Assembly (NCBI GenBank): GCA_937873455.1
Contig: CALMYG010000043.1
Span: 124,001 to 188,000, forward strand
Direction of reading: 5' to 3'
Length of the DNA stretch: 64,000 nucleotides
Origin: an uncultured Verrucomicrobiota bacterium
GTDB lineage: Bacteria; Verrucomicrobiota; Kiritimatiellia; CAIVKH01
This document shows, piece after piece, positions 52,640 through 61,558 of this stretch. Position 1 is the stretch's first letter. Every line of letters starts with the position of its first letter. The notes beneath the pieces are model-generated. The model saw only the letters and a list, made by a program, of their open reading frames with translations, was not told where the DNA came from and searched no databases. The position numbers were made by a program, and so were the translations under genes.

Positions 52640-53716
52640 TCAGCGTCGTCGCGCCTTGATCAAGACATCATTCCCGGTCTGCAGAACGCCGGTGATGGTG
52701 AATGCCGGTGCCTCCCCGAGCTTCCATCCGCGCCCGGCCACCGACGCACGTGCATCCCCGCCCAGCATCAGCGGCGCATAAAACATCCACAGTTCATCAA
52801 CCAGGCCTGCTTTCAGCAAGGACTGGGCGAGTACGCCACCACCTTCACACACGACATGCAAGCAATCGAGTTCGGACAGGGCGCGCAACACCGCAGGCAT
52901 AGCGACACGACCCCGCGAACCAGCAACCCGCAGACAGCGAACCCCCGGAATACGAAGGTGGCGATCCGCGACCACCAACGTCCGCTCTTCATGGCCGTCC
53001 GTAAATACCCGGGCCTGTTTCGGAAGCGGGCGACGGCCCGCCACAATAACCCGCCAAGGCTTCCGGCCCCGGGCCGGACGAGGCAGTAACGAAGGATCAT
53101 CTTCGCGCAACGTTTCCGCACCGACTAGAATCGCATCGGCGGTGCGCCGCAACTCCTGCACAGCCTGGCGGGCGGCATCGCCGGTAATCCACTTGGAGGT
53201 TCCCGCCGCATCGGCGATTCTTCCGTCCAATGAGCAGGCCAATTTCAACGTCACATACGGCCGGCCCTCCCGTATGCGCGTAGCAAATGGAAGGATCAGC
53301 TCGCGACATGGTTCTTCAAGCACGCCCGCGGCAACCTGAATTCCAGCCTTGGTCAGCAGGCGATCCGCGCGCCCCGCATGCGCGGGATTGGGATCTACAC
53401 ATCCGTAAACCACCCTCCGTATGCCGGAACGGATAATGGCCTCCGTGCAGGGTGGCGTGCGACCCTGGGTGCAGCACGGCTCCAAGGTCACATACAGGGT
53501 GGCGCCTTGGGCGGCCGCACCGGCTTCCCGCAAGGCCAAGATTTCGGCATGCGGCTTACCGGCTTTCGGGTGGAATCCCCGACCGATGATTTTCCCATTG
53601 CGGACCAGTACCGCACCGACCGGAGGATTGGGACGGGTGAGACCGACGCCTCGCGCCGCCTCTTCCAGCGCGACCTCCATCCAGCGGGCATCCTGTGTTT
53701 TCAGGTCACGCGTCAT
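52640..53716 (-). CDS. ribD: Bifunctional riboflavin deaminase/reductase
   Basis: About 358 residues from the ATG giving MTRDLKTQD, overlapping ftsY by 11 bases; longer in-frame starts are in the ftsY sequence. N-terminal cytidine-deaminase-like domain: KPHAEILAL (zinc His/Glu) and LEPCCTQGRTPPC (zinc Cys). C-terminal reductase domain: VTLKLACSLDGRIADAAGTS, WITGDAARQAVQELRR, AILVGAETLREDDPSL. It catalyses the second and third steps of riboflavin synthesis. Confidence 0.95.
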   Translation of the reverse strand: MTRDLKTQDARWMEVALEEAARGVGLTRPNPPVGAVLVRNGKIIGRGFHPKAGKPHAEILALREAGAAAQGATLYVTLEPCCTQGRTPPCTEAIIRSGIRRVVYGCVDPNPAHAGRADRLLTKAGIQVAAGVLEEPCRELILPFATRIREGRPYVTLKLACSLDGRIADAAGTSKWITGDAARQAVQELRRTADAILVGAETLREDDPSLLPRPARGRKPWRVIVAGRRPLPKQARVFTDGHEERTLVVADRHLRIPGVRCLRVAGSRGRVAMPAVLRALSELDCLHVVCEGGGVLAQSLLKAGLVDELWMFYAPLMLGGDARASVAGRGWKLGEAPAFTITGVLQTGNDVLIKARRR

Positions 53717-54629
53717 GCTCCACCCCGAGCAGCGCATCGACAAAAGCTTCAGGATCGAACGGCGCCAAATCGTCCTGCCCTTCACCCAAGCCGACATAGC
53801 GGATCGGAATGCCCAATTCCTGACGGATGGAAAAAACAAAGCCGGCCTTGGAAGATCCGTCGAGTTTCGAAATGATCGCCCCGGTTAAGGGCACCCGGAG
53901 ATGAAAACTCCGCGCCTGGTTGATGGCGTTTTGCCCCATGGACGCGTCCAAAACAATCCAGGCATGGTGCGGGGCGCCGGGTAGTCGTTTGGCCACCGAA
54001 CGCACGGTTTTTTCCAACTCCTCCATCAACGGCGTTTTGGTGTGCATGCGTCCGGCAGTGTCGACAATGACGACATCCGATCCGCGGGCCAATGCGGCAT
54101 CCAGCGTGTCGTAAGCCACTGCGGCGGCATCGGCGCCCATGGCCCCGGTGATGGCTTCACAACCAATCCGGTCCGCCCAGACCTTCAATTGGCTGGAACC
54201 CGCAGCCCGGAAGGTATCAGCCGCCCCAAGCATGGGCGTCAAGCCGCCCTGCTTGATCCGCGCAGCCAATTTGGCTGACGAGGTGGTTTTGCCCGATCCG
54301 TTGATGCCGATCATCAACACAACAAGAGGCTTTATCTCGCCGGTAAATACGGAGGGTTCCGCCGCTCCCAGCACCTCCAACAAACGCCTCCGTACGGCAA
54401 CGATTCCGTCTTCTCCCCGGGCCACCCCTTGCTCGCGCAGCGACTCAACGATCTCCTGGGTCAACCGTACCGGCAAGTCGGCCTGCAACAGACGCGCCTC
54501 CAGCTCTTCCAGGGTTTCGGCGTCCAAGGCCGCGGTGCGACCAAGCAACCGGCCCAGGGAGGCGGCAAACTGTTGCCGGGTGCGGCCCAAGGCGCGAAAC
54601 CAACGGTTCACGCCTCCCGTTCTCCCCAC
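53706..54629 (-). CDS. ftsY: Signal recognition particle receptor FtsY
   Basis: 307 residues. The NG domain only, without the long acidic A domain of E. coli. N domain about 1-95; G1 LMIGINGSGKTTSSAKLAA; the insertion-box ADTFRAAGSSQLKVWADR; G3 VDTAGRMHTKTPLMEEL; G4 SKLDGSSKAGFVFS; closing GLGEGQDDLAPFDPEAF. It binds Ffh-bound ribosomes at the membrane. G1 reads GSGKTT where many relatives have GVGKTT. Embedded in the riboflavin operon between nusB (22-base overlap) and ribD. Confidence 0.93.
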   Translation of the reverse strand: MGRTGGVNRWFRALGRTRQQFAASLGRLLGRTAALDAETLEELEARLLQADLPVRLTQEIVESLREQGVARGEDGIVAVRRRLLEVLGAAEPSVFTGEIKPLVVLMIGINGSGKTTSSAKLAARIKQGGLTPMLGAADTFRAAGSSQLKVWADRIGCEAITGAMGADAAAVAYDTLDAALARGSDVVIVDTAGRMHTKTPLMEELEKTVRSVAKRLPGAPHHAWIVLDASMGQNAINQARSFHLRVPLTGAIISKLDGSSKAGFVFSIRQELGIPIRYVGLGEGQDDLAPFDPEAFVDALLGVEHDA

Positions 54630-55075
54630 GTCGATGGCGCATTGCCCGGTCGGCCGGTCCGGGCCGGACGCTTCACATCCTTGCTCGCCCGGTCCAGGAT
54701 GCCATTGACAAACTTGCCCGATTCATCGCCGCTGAATTCCTTCGCCAACTCCACCGCTTCGTTGATGGAAACCACCGGCGGAATATCCGGACGATGCAGC
54801 ATTTCATACAGCGCCACCCGCATCACATTCCGATCGACCGCGCCCATGCGCGCGACATTCCAGTGTTCGGCATAGCGTTGAATGTCCGCGTCCAGTTCCG
54901 TTTTGTGCGCCTCAACGCCGTGAATTAATTCTTCGGCAAATTGGCGCAATGCGGGACCGGATTTGCGTTCCAGCCAAAACTCCTCCAAGGCTTCGCCAAC
55001 GTCTCCCCGGTTGAAGTCGCGCTGAAAAAGAAATTGGACCGCCCACATGCGGCTTTCATGACGGCCGGCGTTCAT
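54608..55075 (-). CDS. nusB: Transcription antitermination protein NusB
   Basis: 155 residues from the ATG that overlaps the ribH stop. Helical NusB fold: SRMWAVQFLFQRDFNRGD, FAEELIHGVEAHKTELDADI, VDRNVMRVALYEMLHR, PVVSINEAVELAKEFSGDESGKFVNGILD (shortened motif SGDESGKFVNGILD). NusB binds boxA RNA with NusE for rRNA transcription. ribH-nusB is a common gene pair; C-terminal tail is extended and basic. Confidence 0.93.
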   Translation of the reverse strand: MNAGRHESRMWAVQFLFQRDFNRGDVGEALEEFWLERKSGPALRQFAEELIHGVEAHKTELDADIQRYAEHWNVARMGAVDRNVMRVALYEMLHRPDIPPVVSINEAVELAKEFSGDESGKFVNGILDRASKDVKRPARTGRPGNAPSTWGEREA

Positions 55076-55533
55076 AATTTTTTCAGCAGTCGCGCCATTT
55101 CGATCGCAACCAGCGCACATTGCCATCCCCGGTTGCCGTGCTTGCCGCCGCAGCGCTCCATCGCCTGTTCCATGGTGCGGACCCCTACCACGCCATCGAC
55201 CACCGGAATCCCGTGCGCGGCGGACAGCGCGGTGCACTGCGCGGCCACGTTGGACGTGATCAGTTCCGCATGATTGGTCGCCCCCTCGATCACGACGCCC
55301 AGGCCAATCAACGCGTCGTAGTGCCCGGATGCCGCCATCTTTCCCAACGCCTGGGGAATTTCAAAGGACCCGGGAACCCACACCGTATCGATCGACCCCG
55401 CGCTGCCCCCATGCTGACGAACCGCATCCTTCGCCCCCTCCAGCAGATTGCGCGTAAACAAATCATTGAACCGGCTCACCACCAGGCCGAACCGAAGACC
55501 CGCCGCGTTCATTTCACCTGAAATATCACTCAT
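55072..55533 (-). CDS. ribH: 6,7-dimethyl-8-ribityllumazine synthase
   Basis: 153 residues, standard size. LRFGLVVSRFNDLFTRNLLEGA, VWVPGSFEIPQALGKMA, LGVVIEGATNHAELITSNVA and a late GNRGWQCALVAIEMARLL. The proton-transfer His lies in ATNHAEL (usually STTHFD). It condenses the ribityl-aminouracil with dihydroxybutanone phosphate. Nine bases after ribBA; start of nusB overlaps. Confidence 0.95.
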   Translation of the reverse strand: MSDISGEMNAAGLRFGLVVSRFNDLFTRNLLEGAKDAVRQHGGSAGSIDTVWVPGSFEIPQALGKMAASGHYDALIGLGVVIEGATNHAELITSNVAAQCTALSAAHGIPVVDGVVGVRTMEQAMERCGGKHGNRGWQCALVAIEMARLLKKL

Positions 55534-55542
55534 AATCGTTCC

Positions 55543-56778
55543 TCACAGCAAATGACCGAGTTTCTTTTTTTTGGTATCGAGATAATGCTCACTGAACGTC
55601 GTGCCCGGCAAAATTAACGGAACCCGTTCGGCCACGCCGATTCCGAAGGCCTCCAGCCCGTCGATTTTGCGTGGGTTGTTGGTGATCAGCCGCACGCGTT
55701 TTACCCCCAAATCCAACAGCATTTGCGACGCAATGGTATAATCACGCTCATCGGCCTCAAAGCCGAGTTGCTCATTCGCTTCGACGGTATCCAGTCCTTG
55801 TTCCTGCAAGGCGTAGGCGCGGATTTTAAACTCCAGGCCGATGCCGCGCCCCTCCTGCCGCATATACAGCAACACGCCATGGCCTTCCCGCCCGATCATC
55901 TGCATCGCCTCATGCAACTGGGATCCGCAATCGCAGCGCAGGGAACCGAAGGCATCGCCGGTCAGGCACTCGCTGTGAATTCTGACCAGCGGCGCTTCGT
56001 GCTCCGCGGGATTACCCAGCACCAGCGCCAGGTGTGTTTTCTGATCAATCAAGGACCGGTACATTGAGAGCTTGAACAACCCGAACTCGGTAGGAAGATT
56101 GATCTGGGTGTCCAACTCAATCAGCTTCTCCCGCAGGGAGCGGTATTGAATCAAATCCTGAATGGTCAGCATGGGGATATCGTGCTGCCCGGCCAACACC
56201 TGAAGATCGGGCATGCGGGCCATCGTACCGTCGGCATTCAGCACTTCACAAATCACCCCGCCCGGCTTCAAGCCGGCCAGGTGGCACAAATCCACCGCCG
56301 CCTCGGTGTGGCCGGGGCGACGCAAGACGCCGCCGGATACCGCCTCCAGCGGAAACATGTGGCCCGGCCGAATCAAATCCGCGGCGGTCGACCGGTCGTC
56401 CATCAACACCTCAACGGTTCGGGCCCGATCAAACGCGCTGATGCCCGTGGTGATGCCGTCGCGGGCATCAACCGATTCCATGAAAGCGGTGCGGTAATGA
56501 TCGCCATCGCCATGCGACATCATGCGGGAAAGACCCAGCCGGCAGAGGCGGTGGGAATCCATGGCGATGCAAATCAATCCCCGGCCATGCAGGGTCATGA
56601 AGTTGATCGCTTCCGGGGTGATCTTCTCGGCGGCAACGATCAGGTCGCCTTCGTTTTCACGGCGGGCGTCATCGGTCACGATCACGATTCGGCCTTGCCG
56701 AAACGCCTCGATGGCCTTCTCCAACCGCTCGAAACCCTTGAATTCCGCCCGCTTATTTAATGGTTGTGTCGCTTGCAT
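55543..56778 (-). CDS. ribBA: Bifunctional DHBP synthase/GTP cyclohydrolase II
   Basis: About 411 residues from the ATG giving MQATQPLNKR; frames further upstream belong to the riboswitch region. N-terminal RibB: IVTDDARRENEGDLIVAAE, MTLHGRGLICIAM and RPGHTEAAVDLCHLAGL. C-terminal RibA: zinc site in HSECLTGDAFGSLRCDCG, MRQEGRGIGL, and NNPRKIDGLEAFGI. It supplies both precursors of riboflavin. First gene of the operon, directly under the FMN riboswitch; a CCTCC/GGAGG hairpin near 56812-56825 lies between riboswitch and start. Confidence 0.96.
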   Translation of the reverse strand: MQATQPLNKRAEFKGFERLEKAIEAFRQGRIVIVTDDARRENEGDLIVAAEKITPEAINFMTLHGRGLICIAMDSHRLCRLGLSRMMSHGDGDHYRTAFMESVDARDGITTGISAFDRARTVEVLMDDRSTAADLIRPGHMFPLEAVSGGVLRRPGHTEAAVDLCHLAGLKPGGVICEVLNADGTMARMPDLQVLAGQHDIPMLTIQDLIQYRSLREKLIELDTQINLPTEFGLFKLSMYRSLIDQKTHLALVLGNPAEHEAPLVRIHSECLTGDAFGSLRCDCGSQLHEAMQMIGREGHGVLLYMRQEGRGIGLEFKIRAYALQEQGLDTVEANEQLGFEADERDYTIASQMLLDLGVKRVRLITNNPRKIDGLEAFGIGVAERVPLILPGTTFSEHYLDTKKKKLGHLL

Positions 56779-56826
56779 AAATTCAAACGACCTATCCAGG
56801 GCAGAATACACCTCCGGCAGGGAGGA

Positions 56827-56974
56827 CCTTCCTATTATCCAGACTATACTGTCGGCGCCGGATGGGTGGTCAAACCACCTGGCCGGCTCAGTCCCAGTCA
56901 CTCGGACCGGAAGTCGCGGGCTGCACCGCCGATCGGGAATTTCCCGGTTTCCCGGAATCACCCTGCCCTGAAGG
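56827..56974 (-). promoter_or_regulatory. FMN riboswitch (RFN element)
   Basis: Minus-strand sequence matches the RFN core: closing stem CCTTC/GAAGG, AGGGCAGGGTGA, ATCGGCGGTGCAGCCCGCGA, then GCCGACAGTATAGTCTGGAT before the closing strand. The junction hairpin GGTGGTTTGACCACC is the variable arm. L2 carries an extra GC-rich insert compared with the usual GGGTGAAATTCCC. It precedes ribBA, so the whole operon should be repressed by FMN. Rest of 56779-57113: a short CCTCC-loop-GGAGG hairpin and nothing else clear. Confidence 0.92.
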
Positions 56975-57113
56975 TCAGAAGCACTATGCGCCACCCCGTG
57001 GGGTTTAGCAAGTAAAACCTTGGGAATTAGCGGACTTACGGAGACGATTAACATCGCCAACCGCGGGGTATCGTCCTAAGATATTAGGTGAGAACCAAAG
57101 CGGAGGAACGATC

Positions 57114-57572
57114 ATGATAGCGCGAACCACTCGTGAGATTCTCGATCAGGCTCGATATTTTCACCGGCAGCTTCATGCCTTTTACGAAGCGCTGAAAGAA
57201 AAAATCGAGCAGCCGAAGTTGCATATGATACTCGACTATCTCGGCCAGCACGAACAACGCATGGAAACTGCGCTCAAACGGTACGAGGAGGATATCAGCC
57301 GTAAAATGGCCGACACCTGGTTCAAGTTCACGCCGGCGCAAACCGTTGATGAGGCGCTTCGGGAAATCACGGTAGCCCCGGATGCCTCCCTTGATGACCT
57401 CATGGCCATCGCCATCCGGCTTGAAAATTATTTCGTCGCGCTCTACCGCAGCGCCGCCGACCAGGCCGTCTCCGCGGAAGTCAAAGAAGTGTTTGATCAA
57501 TTGCTCAAGGAAACCATCCGCGAACGTCTCAAACTGACCCGCGATCTGGTCGATATGCATGATTTTATGTAG
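57114..57572 (+). CDS. Small all-helical protein, unknown
   Basis: 152 residues, no signal peptide or membrane segment. Predicted long amphipathic helices (TREILDQARYFHRQLHAFYE, LHMILDYLGQHEQRMETALK, LRLENYFVALYRSAADQ and LLKETIRERLKLTRDLVDM) with scattered Glu, His and Tyr. The pattern is ferritin/rubrerythrin-like but the conserved ExxH pairs are not convincingly present. It is divergent from the rib operon and convergent with the MBL hydrolase. Ribosome site GGAGG before ATG. Confidence 0.7.
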   Translation: MIARTTREILDQARYFHRQLHAFYEALKEKIEQPKLHMILDYLGQHEQRMETALKRYEEDISRKMADTWFKFTPAQTVDEALREITVAPDASLDDLMAIAIRLENYFVALYRSAADQAVSAEVKEVFDQLLKETIRERLKLTRDLVDMHDFM

Positions 57573-57590
57573 CGGATTGACGGCTATAAC

Positions 57591-58463
57591 CTACTGGCCG
57601 CCGCCGCCCCGGCTTACCGGAAGGTCAAGGGACATGCCGGCTCGGGCCAGACTGGCCGTGCCGTAGCGAACTTGGACAAGGGCGTTGATACGGTCGAGCT
57701 GGGCATCGTCGGCGCCGGGATCATGGTGGGTGATGAGCAACCGCCCGGCTTTCATCCGAGCGGCCAAATCGCCAGCCTCCTGCCAGGTACTGTGCCCCCA
57801 CCCCCGGAACCGGGCGATGGTTTCGTCCTCGTACTGACCGTCCATGATCAGCAATTCCGCCGGTCGGGGATGCGCAATCAACGATTCCAGCCAGGCACGC
57901 TCAGCCGGGCTGGCCAGTCCCCATTCGACATCGGTAGCGATAACCACGGACGCTCCGGTGGCCGGTTCATCAAAACGGTACGCAGTGCAATCGCCCTGAT
58001 GCCGGACCGGACACCACCGCACTTCAATACCGCCGCAAAGAAACGGATGTAGCGACGCCGGACCCTCCAGCGCGTGATAGGTATTGCCCGATTTAAGGTC
58101 CTCCACCTGAAGCGGCCAGAACGGTCGATCCAGGATACGCTGCATCATTTCCTGAAGGGATATGCTGTTGTGATCGGGGGCAGCCATGTGCAAGGCCCAG
58201 TCCGTGCTGTAGATCATGGGTAGCATGGGAAGCCCGACAACATGGTCCAAGTGATAATGGGTCATAAACAACCAGGCGGTTTTTTCTCCCGGCGTTTCCA
58301 TCAGGCGTCGCCCCAACAGGCGGATGCCGGTGCCGGCATCAATCAGGATGCGTTCACCCGCCACGCCTTCAATCAGAAACGCGGTGGTTTCCCCGCCATA
58401 TCCCATGAAATCCGGTTGGGCCACCGGACACGAACCACGCACGCCGCCGAAGGTAAGTTTCAT
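57591..58463 (-). CDS. Metallo-beta-lactamase-fold hydrolase
   Basis: 290 residues. Metal motif FMTHYHLDHVVGLPM (HxHxDH), a further metal region SVVIATDVEWG, and late histidines in FRGWGHSTWQEAG and LLITHHDPG. The opening KLTFGGVRGSCPV is the hallmark of the cyclic-phosphodiesterase-like/PhnP-like MBL group. It starts three bases after the cyclase gene in the same operon, suggesting it may degrade the cyclic nucleotide the cyclase makes; that is inference from linkage and fold. Confidence 0.85.
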   Translation of the reverse strand: MKLTFGGVRGSCPVAQPDFMGYGGETTAFLIEGVAGERILIDAGTGIRLLGRRLMETPGEKTAWLFMTHYHLDHVVGLPMLPMIYSTDWALHMAAPDHNSISLQEMMQRILDRPFWPLQVEDLKSGNTYHALEGPASLHPFLCGGIEVRWCPVRHQGDCTAYRFDEPATGASVVIATDVEWGLASPAERAWLESLIAHPRPAELLIMDGQYEDETIARFRGWGHSTWQEAGDLAARMKAGRLLITHHDPGADDAQLDRINALVQVRYGTASLARAGMSLDLPVSRGGGGQ

Positions 58464-58466
58464 CGC

Positions 58467-60608
58467 CTACTTCTCCGTCAGTTTCCAGATTCCATCCCAG
58501 TCCGCGAGTTCACCGCGGACCAACGCCTCGCATTGCCGTCGGTATTTCCCGGCCAACGGGTCACCCGTCCAGGTTTCGAGGAGGGCGAGCGCCTCGGCCC
58601 ACTGCCGGGAACGGCAATGAATCAGGACCTGCCGCCATTCCTCCATGCGCGGCGGCGGCGGCTCGGCGGCAAAACCAAGCACATCGAAAACCCGGACCGG
58701 GGTTTGGCGTCCCACCACCTGGATGGCGCCGATTTCCCGCACGTGAAAACCTTCCGACTGCGCTTGTTCCCAGGTCGCCTCGGAAACCATCAGGTAGGTG
58801 CCGAACGGCTTGTTGGCGCCTTCCAACCGTGAGGCGAGATTTGCCGCGTCGCCCAACACGGTGTAGTTGAAACGGTTGTGGGATCCCATATTGCCGACCA
58901 CCACCTCGCCGGTATGGATGCCGATACGCATGAACAAGGAAGCGCCGGTGCGTTCCAGAAACTCCTGGCGCCGCTCGCCCAATTTGCGTTGGCAACGCAA
59001 CGCCGCCCGACAAGCCCGCGCGGCATGATCCGGCTGGGGCAGCGGGGCATTCCAAAAGGCGATGATGGCGTCGCCCTCGTACTTATCCACCGTACCCCCC
59101 TCCTCCATGATGATGTCGCTCATGTCGGTGAGGTAATCGTTCAGCAAGGCGGTCAACCCGACGGGACCCAGCTTTTCGGAAATCGCGGAAAACCCCTGGA
59201 GGTCGGAAAAGAAAATCGACAACTCCCGTTTTTCCCCGCCCAACTTCAACTGCCCGGGATCTTGAAGAATTTGCTCAATCACATCGCCGCTCAAGTATTG
59301 CTTGAAGGCATTTTTGATGAAGCGCTTCTGTCGGCCTTCGGTGGCGTAATTGACCACTTCGCCCAAGCCAACGGCGCACAAGGCCGCCACCGCCGGGGTC
59401 ATGATGGGCCACCACCAGCCGCCCGCATACATGACGAAACCCGCGGCAAACGGCAACCCGATCATGCTGATGGCCGTCAAGAGACTGCCGGTGATGGTTC
59501 GGCTTGCGATCAACGACCAACCGGCCGCGATGGCCAACAGGATCGTCGCGATGATCACCCACCAAGCCGGCGGTTCGCGCATGAAATCCTGCTCGAAAAG
59601 ATTATCCAAAAACGTGGCGTGTATTTCCACGCCCGGATAATCACCACTGATCGGCGTGGGTTTCAAATCCTTCAAACCCGGCGCGCTGACTCCGAACAAC
59701 ACATAGGCATCCCGCAATTCTTCGGGATCGATCACCGGCACGCCGCCTTCAAGCAACCGGAGTTCCGACTGAATAATCGCCGCCGCGCTCAAACTTTCGT
59801 GGGTTCCTGATGGTCCACGATACCGCAAAATCACCCGGCCATCACGATTGAGCGGGATGAAACGGCGACCCGTCGATAAACCGTCGCGTCCCAGCGTCAA
59901 GGGGTAAGGCGGTGATTCTTCGCCCAGCAGATAAGCCCCAAGTGCAAGCAACGGAACCGGCACGTCGTCAAACATCCGGAATGGCGTAATCCGCCGGAAC
60001 ACGCCATCGGCATCGGGGGTTTCCCGTACATTGGTCAGCATCGCCGCCGCCATCGCGAGCTCGGGAACGGGGAAGGTTGCTCGCGGCTCGGGTTGGAATG
60101 CTCCGGGAAACCGGGTCTGCCATTCATCCAACCCTTTGAGGACGACCGGGGGACGCGGAAATTCTTCCGGCCAGCGATCGGTTTGCCCGGCCTGACTGCC
60201 CAGGAAAAATGCTCCTACAAAATTCGAAGCCCGCGCGATGGCCTCCCCGAACAGCACGTCATCGGCAACCATGTACACCGAGGGTTCGGAGTACAACATA
60301 TCGAACGCGACGACCTTGGCTCCGCCCCGCCGGCAGAAATCCAACACCGGCGCGTAAAGCTCGCGCGGCCAGGGCCATGACAAACCCATTTCCCGCGCGC
60401 CCCAATCCAGACTCGCCTGGTCGATCAGGATCACCTTGATGCGCTCGGTCGTAGGCGCGGGTTGGGCGAACGCACGGACCCGCCAGCCCCAGGTAATCTG
60501 TTCCCATCCGGTCAGCACACCGGTTCCCCACAGCACCAGCGCCAGCGAAGCGGAAACCGCCCCGACCAGCAGGCCTTGAACGGCTTTACGCTGGAGCCAT
60601 GACGTCAT
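58467..60608 (-). CDS. CHASE2-domain adenylate/guanylate cyclase
   Basis: 713 residues. N-terminal TM, a large extracytoplasmic CHASE2 domain about 40-350 (KVILIDQASLDWG, SWPWPRELYAPVLDF, VVAFDMLYSEPS), three further TM helices about 355-430, then a class III cyclase about 465-660: first metal Asp FFSDLQGFS, second YEGDAIIAFWN, adenine-specificity Lys in VDKYEGD, and VLGDAANLASRLE with the Asp, Asn and Arg. The Lys/Asp pair favours ATP over GTP. It probably signals by cAMP to an unseen effector. An envelope-sensor input is likely. Confidence 0.9.
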   Translation of the reverse strand: MTSWLQRKAVQGLLVGAVSASLALVLWGTGVLTGWEQITWGWRVRAFAQPAPTTERIKVILIDQASLDWGAREMGLSWPWPRELYAPVLDFCRRGGAKVVAFDMLYSEPSVYMVADDVLFGEAIARASNFVGAFFLGSQAGQTDRWPEEFPRPPVVLKGLDEWQTRFPGAFQPEPRATFPVPELAMAAAMLTNVRETPDADGVFRRITPFRMFDDVPVPLLALGAYLLGEESPPYPLTLGRDGLSTGRRFIPLNRDGRVILRYRGPSGTHESLSAAAIIQSELRLLEGGVPVIDPEELRDAYVLFGVSAPGLKDLKPTPISGDYPGVEIHATFLDNLFEQDFMREPPAWWVIIATILLAIAAGWSLIASRTITGSLLTAISMIGLPFAAGFVMYAGGWWWPIMTPAVAALCAVGLGEVVNYATEGRQKRFIKNAFKQYLSGDVIEQILQDPGQLKLGGEKRELSIFFSDLQGFSAISEKLGPVGLTALLNDYLTDMSDIIMEEGGTVDKYEGDAIIAFWNAPLPQPDHAARACRAALRCQRKLGERRQEFLERTGASLFMRIGIHTGEVVVGNMGSHNRFNYTVLGDAANLASRLEGANKPFGTYLMVSEATWEQAQSEGFHVREIGAIQVVGRQTPVRVFDVLGFAAEPPPPRMEEWRQVLIHCRSRQWAEALALLETWTGDPLAGKYRRQCEALVRGELADWDGIWKLTEK

Positions 60609-60628
60609 ACCGGTCTCGTGGCGAGGCC

Positions 60629-61558
60629 TTAGAGCGAGGCGGTGAACCGGTCAAAGCGCTTCTGCCGGGCCGAGGTGGGTACCGGAGTGTTCACGTCATT
60701 CACCAAGGGCCGCAGTTCGGCAATGCGCGCCGAGGCGGGCGGATGGGTGGAACCGAAACCGCGCTTGTCGGTTTGCAAGACCTGGCCCATGCGTTCCAGG
60801 ACATCCACCAGAGAGCCCTGACGGTAGCCCATGCGCCGGAGAATTTCCACGGCAGCGCGATCGGCTTCACGCTCCTGGCCCCGCGCGTAACCGCCCTTCA
60901 TCATGGTTGAGGTAATGTCGGAAATACTGCCTTCAAACGCCTCGGTGACCTGGGCGAGATCCGATCCGCCCAGATTCTTGGCGCTTTCCAGGGCCAGAAT
61001 GGTGAGCGCGGAGGTCAACCGGCTGGATTTGATCGCGCGCACGGCATGCCGGTGCTGCACATGCCCGACCTCGTGCGCAATGACCGCGGCAAGATCATCC
61101 TCGGTCCGGCAAAGGCCGATCATCCCCCGGGAGATGAAAATGAACCCTCCCGGAGCAGCGAAAGCGTTGATTTCGTCAGTGTCCAGAATCAGGAAGCGGT
61201 AACCACGAAAGGTTTCCGGCATGTCGGAAAAACGAGCCACCGCCTGCCCCAAGACATTGAGGTAACGCGTGGCTTCTTCCCGGTCGTACACATTATAGGT
61301 GTTGACGATGGTCGCTCCGACCGCACGACCAATGAAGTATTCCTGCTCGGGGGTGATATCGGCGAAGGTTTTCTCCGCCGCCTCGCCGACCCGGCGGATT
61401 GATTCACCTTGCTGGGGCGTGATGACGCCGGCGGCTTCGCCGATGGTGGAGCCAACATTGGTTACCGTCGCGCATCCGGTCGAAAACCCTGCCCAAACCA
61501 GGCCAACCATAGCCATCGCGATCAACCGTATAACAGATTTCCCTTCGAAACGGCTCAT
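60629..61558 (-). CDS. M48-family lipoprotein metallopeptidase
   Basis: About 309 residues from the ATG overlapping the upstream gene stop by four bases. The leader ends FSTGC, a lipobox. VIAHEVGHVQHRHAVRA carries the HExxH zinc site, with EREADRAAVEILRRMGY giving the third ligand Glu. DITPEQEYFIGRAVGA is an N-terminal block of BepA/LoiP-like enzymes and GSTHPPASARIAEL their conserved C-terminal segment. These peptidases degrade misfolded outer-membrane precursors. Last gene of the envelope operon beginning with mlaD. Confidence 0.9.
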   Translation of the reverse strand: MSRFEGKSVIRLIAMAMVGLVWAGFSTGCATVTNVGSTIGEAAGVITPQQGESIRRVGEAAEKTFADITPEQEYFIGRAVGATIVNTYNVYDREEATRYLNVLGQAVARFSDMPETFRGYRFLILDTDEINAFAAPGGFIFISRGMIGLCRTEDDLAAVIAHEVGHVQHRHAVRAIKSSRLTSALTILALESAKNLGGSDLAQVTEAFEGSISDITSTMMKGGYARGQEREADRAAVEILRRMGYRQGSLVDVLERMGQVLQTDKRGFGSTHPPASARIAELRPLVNDVNTPVPTSARQKRFDRFTASL

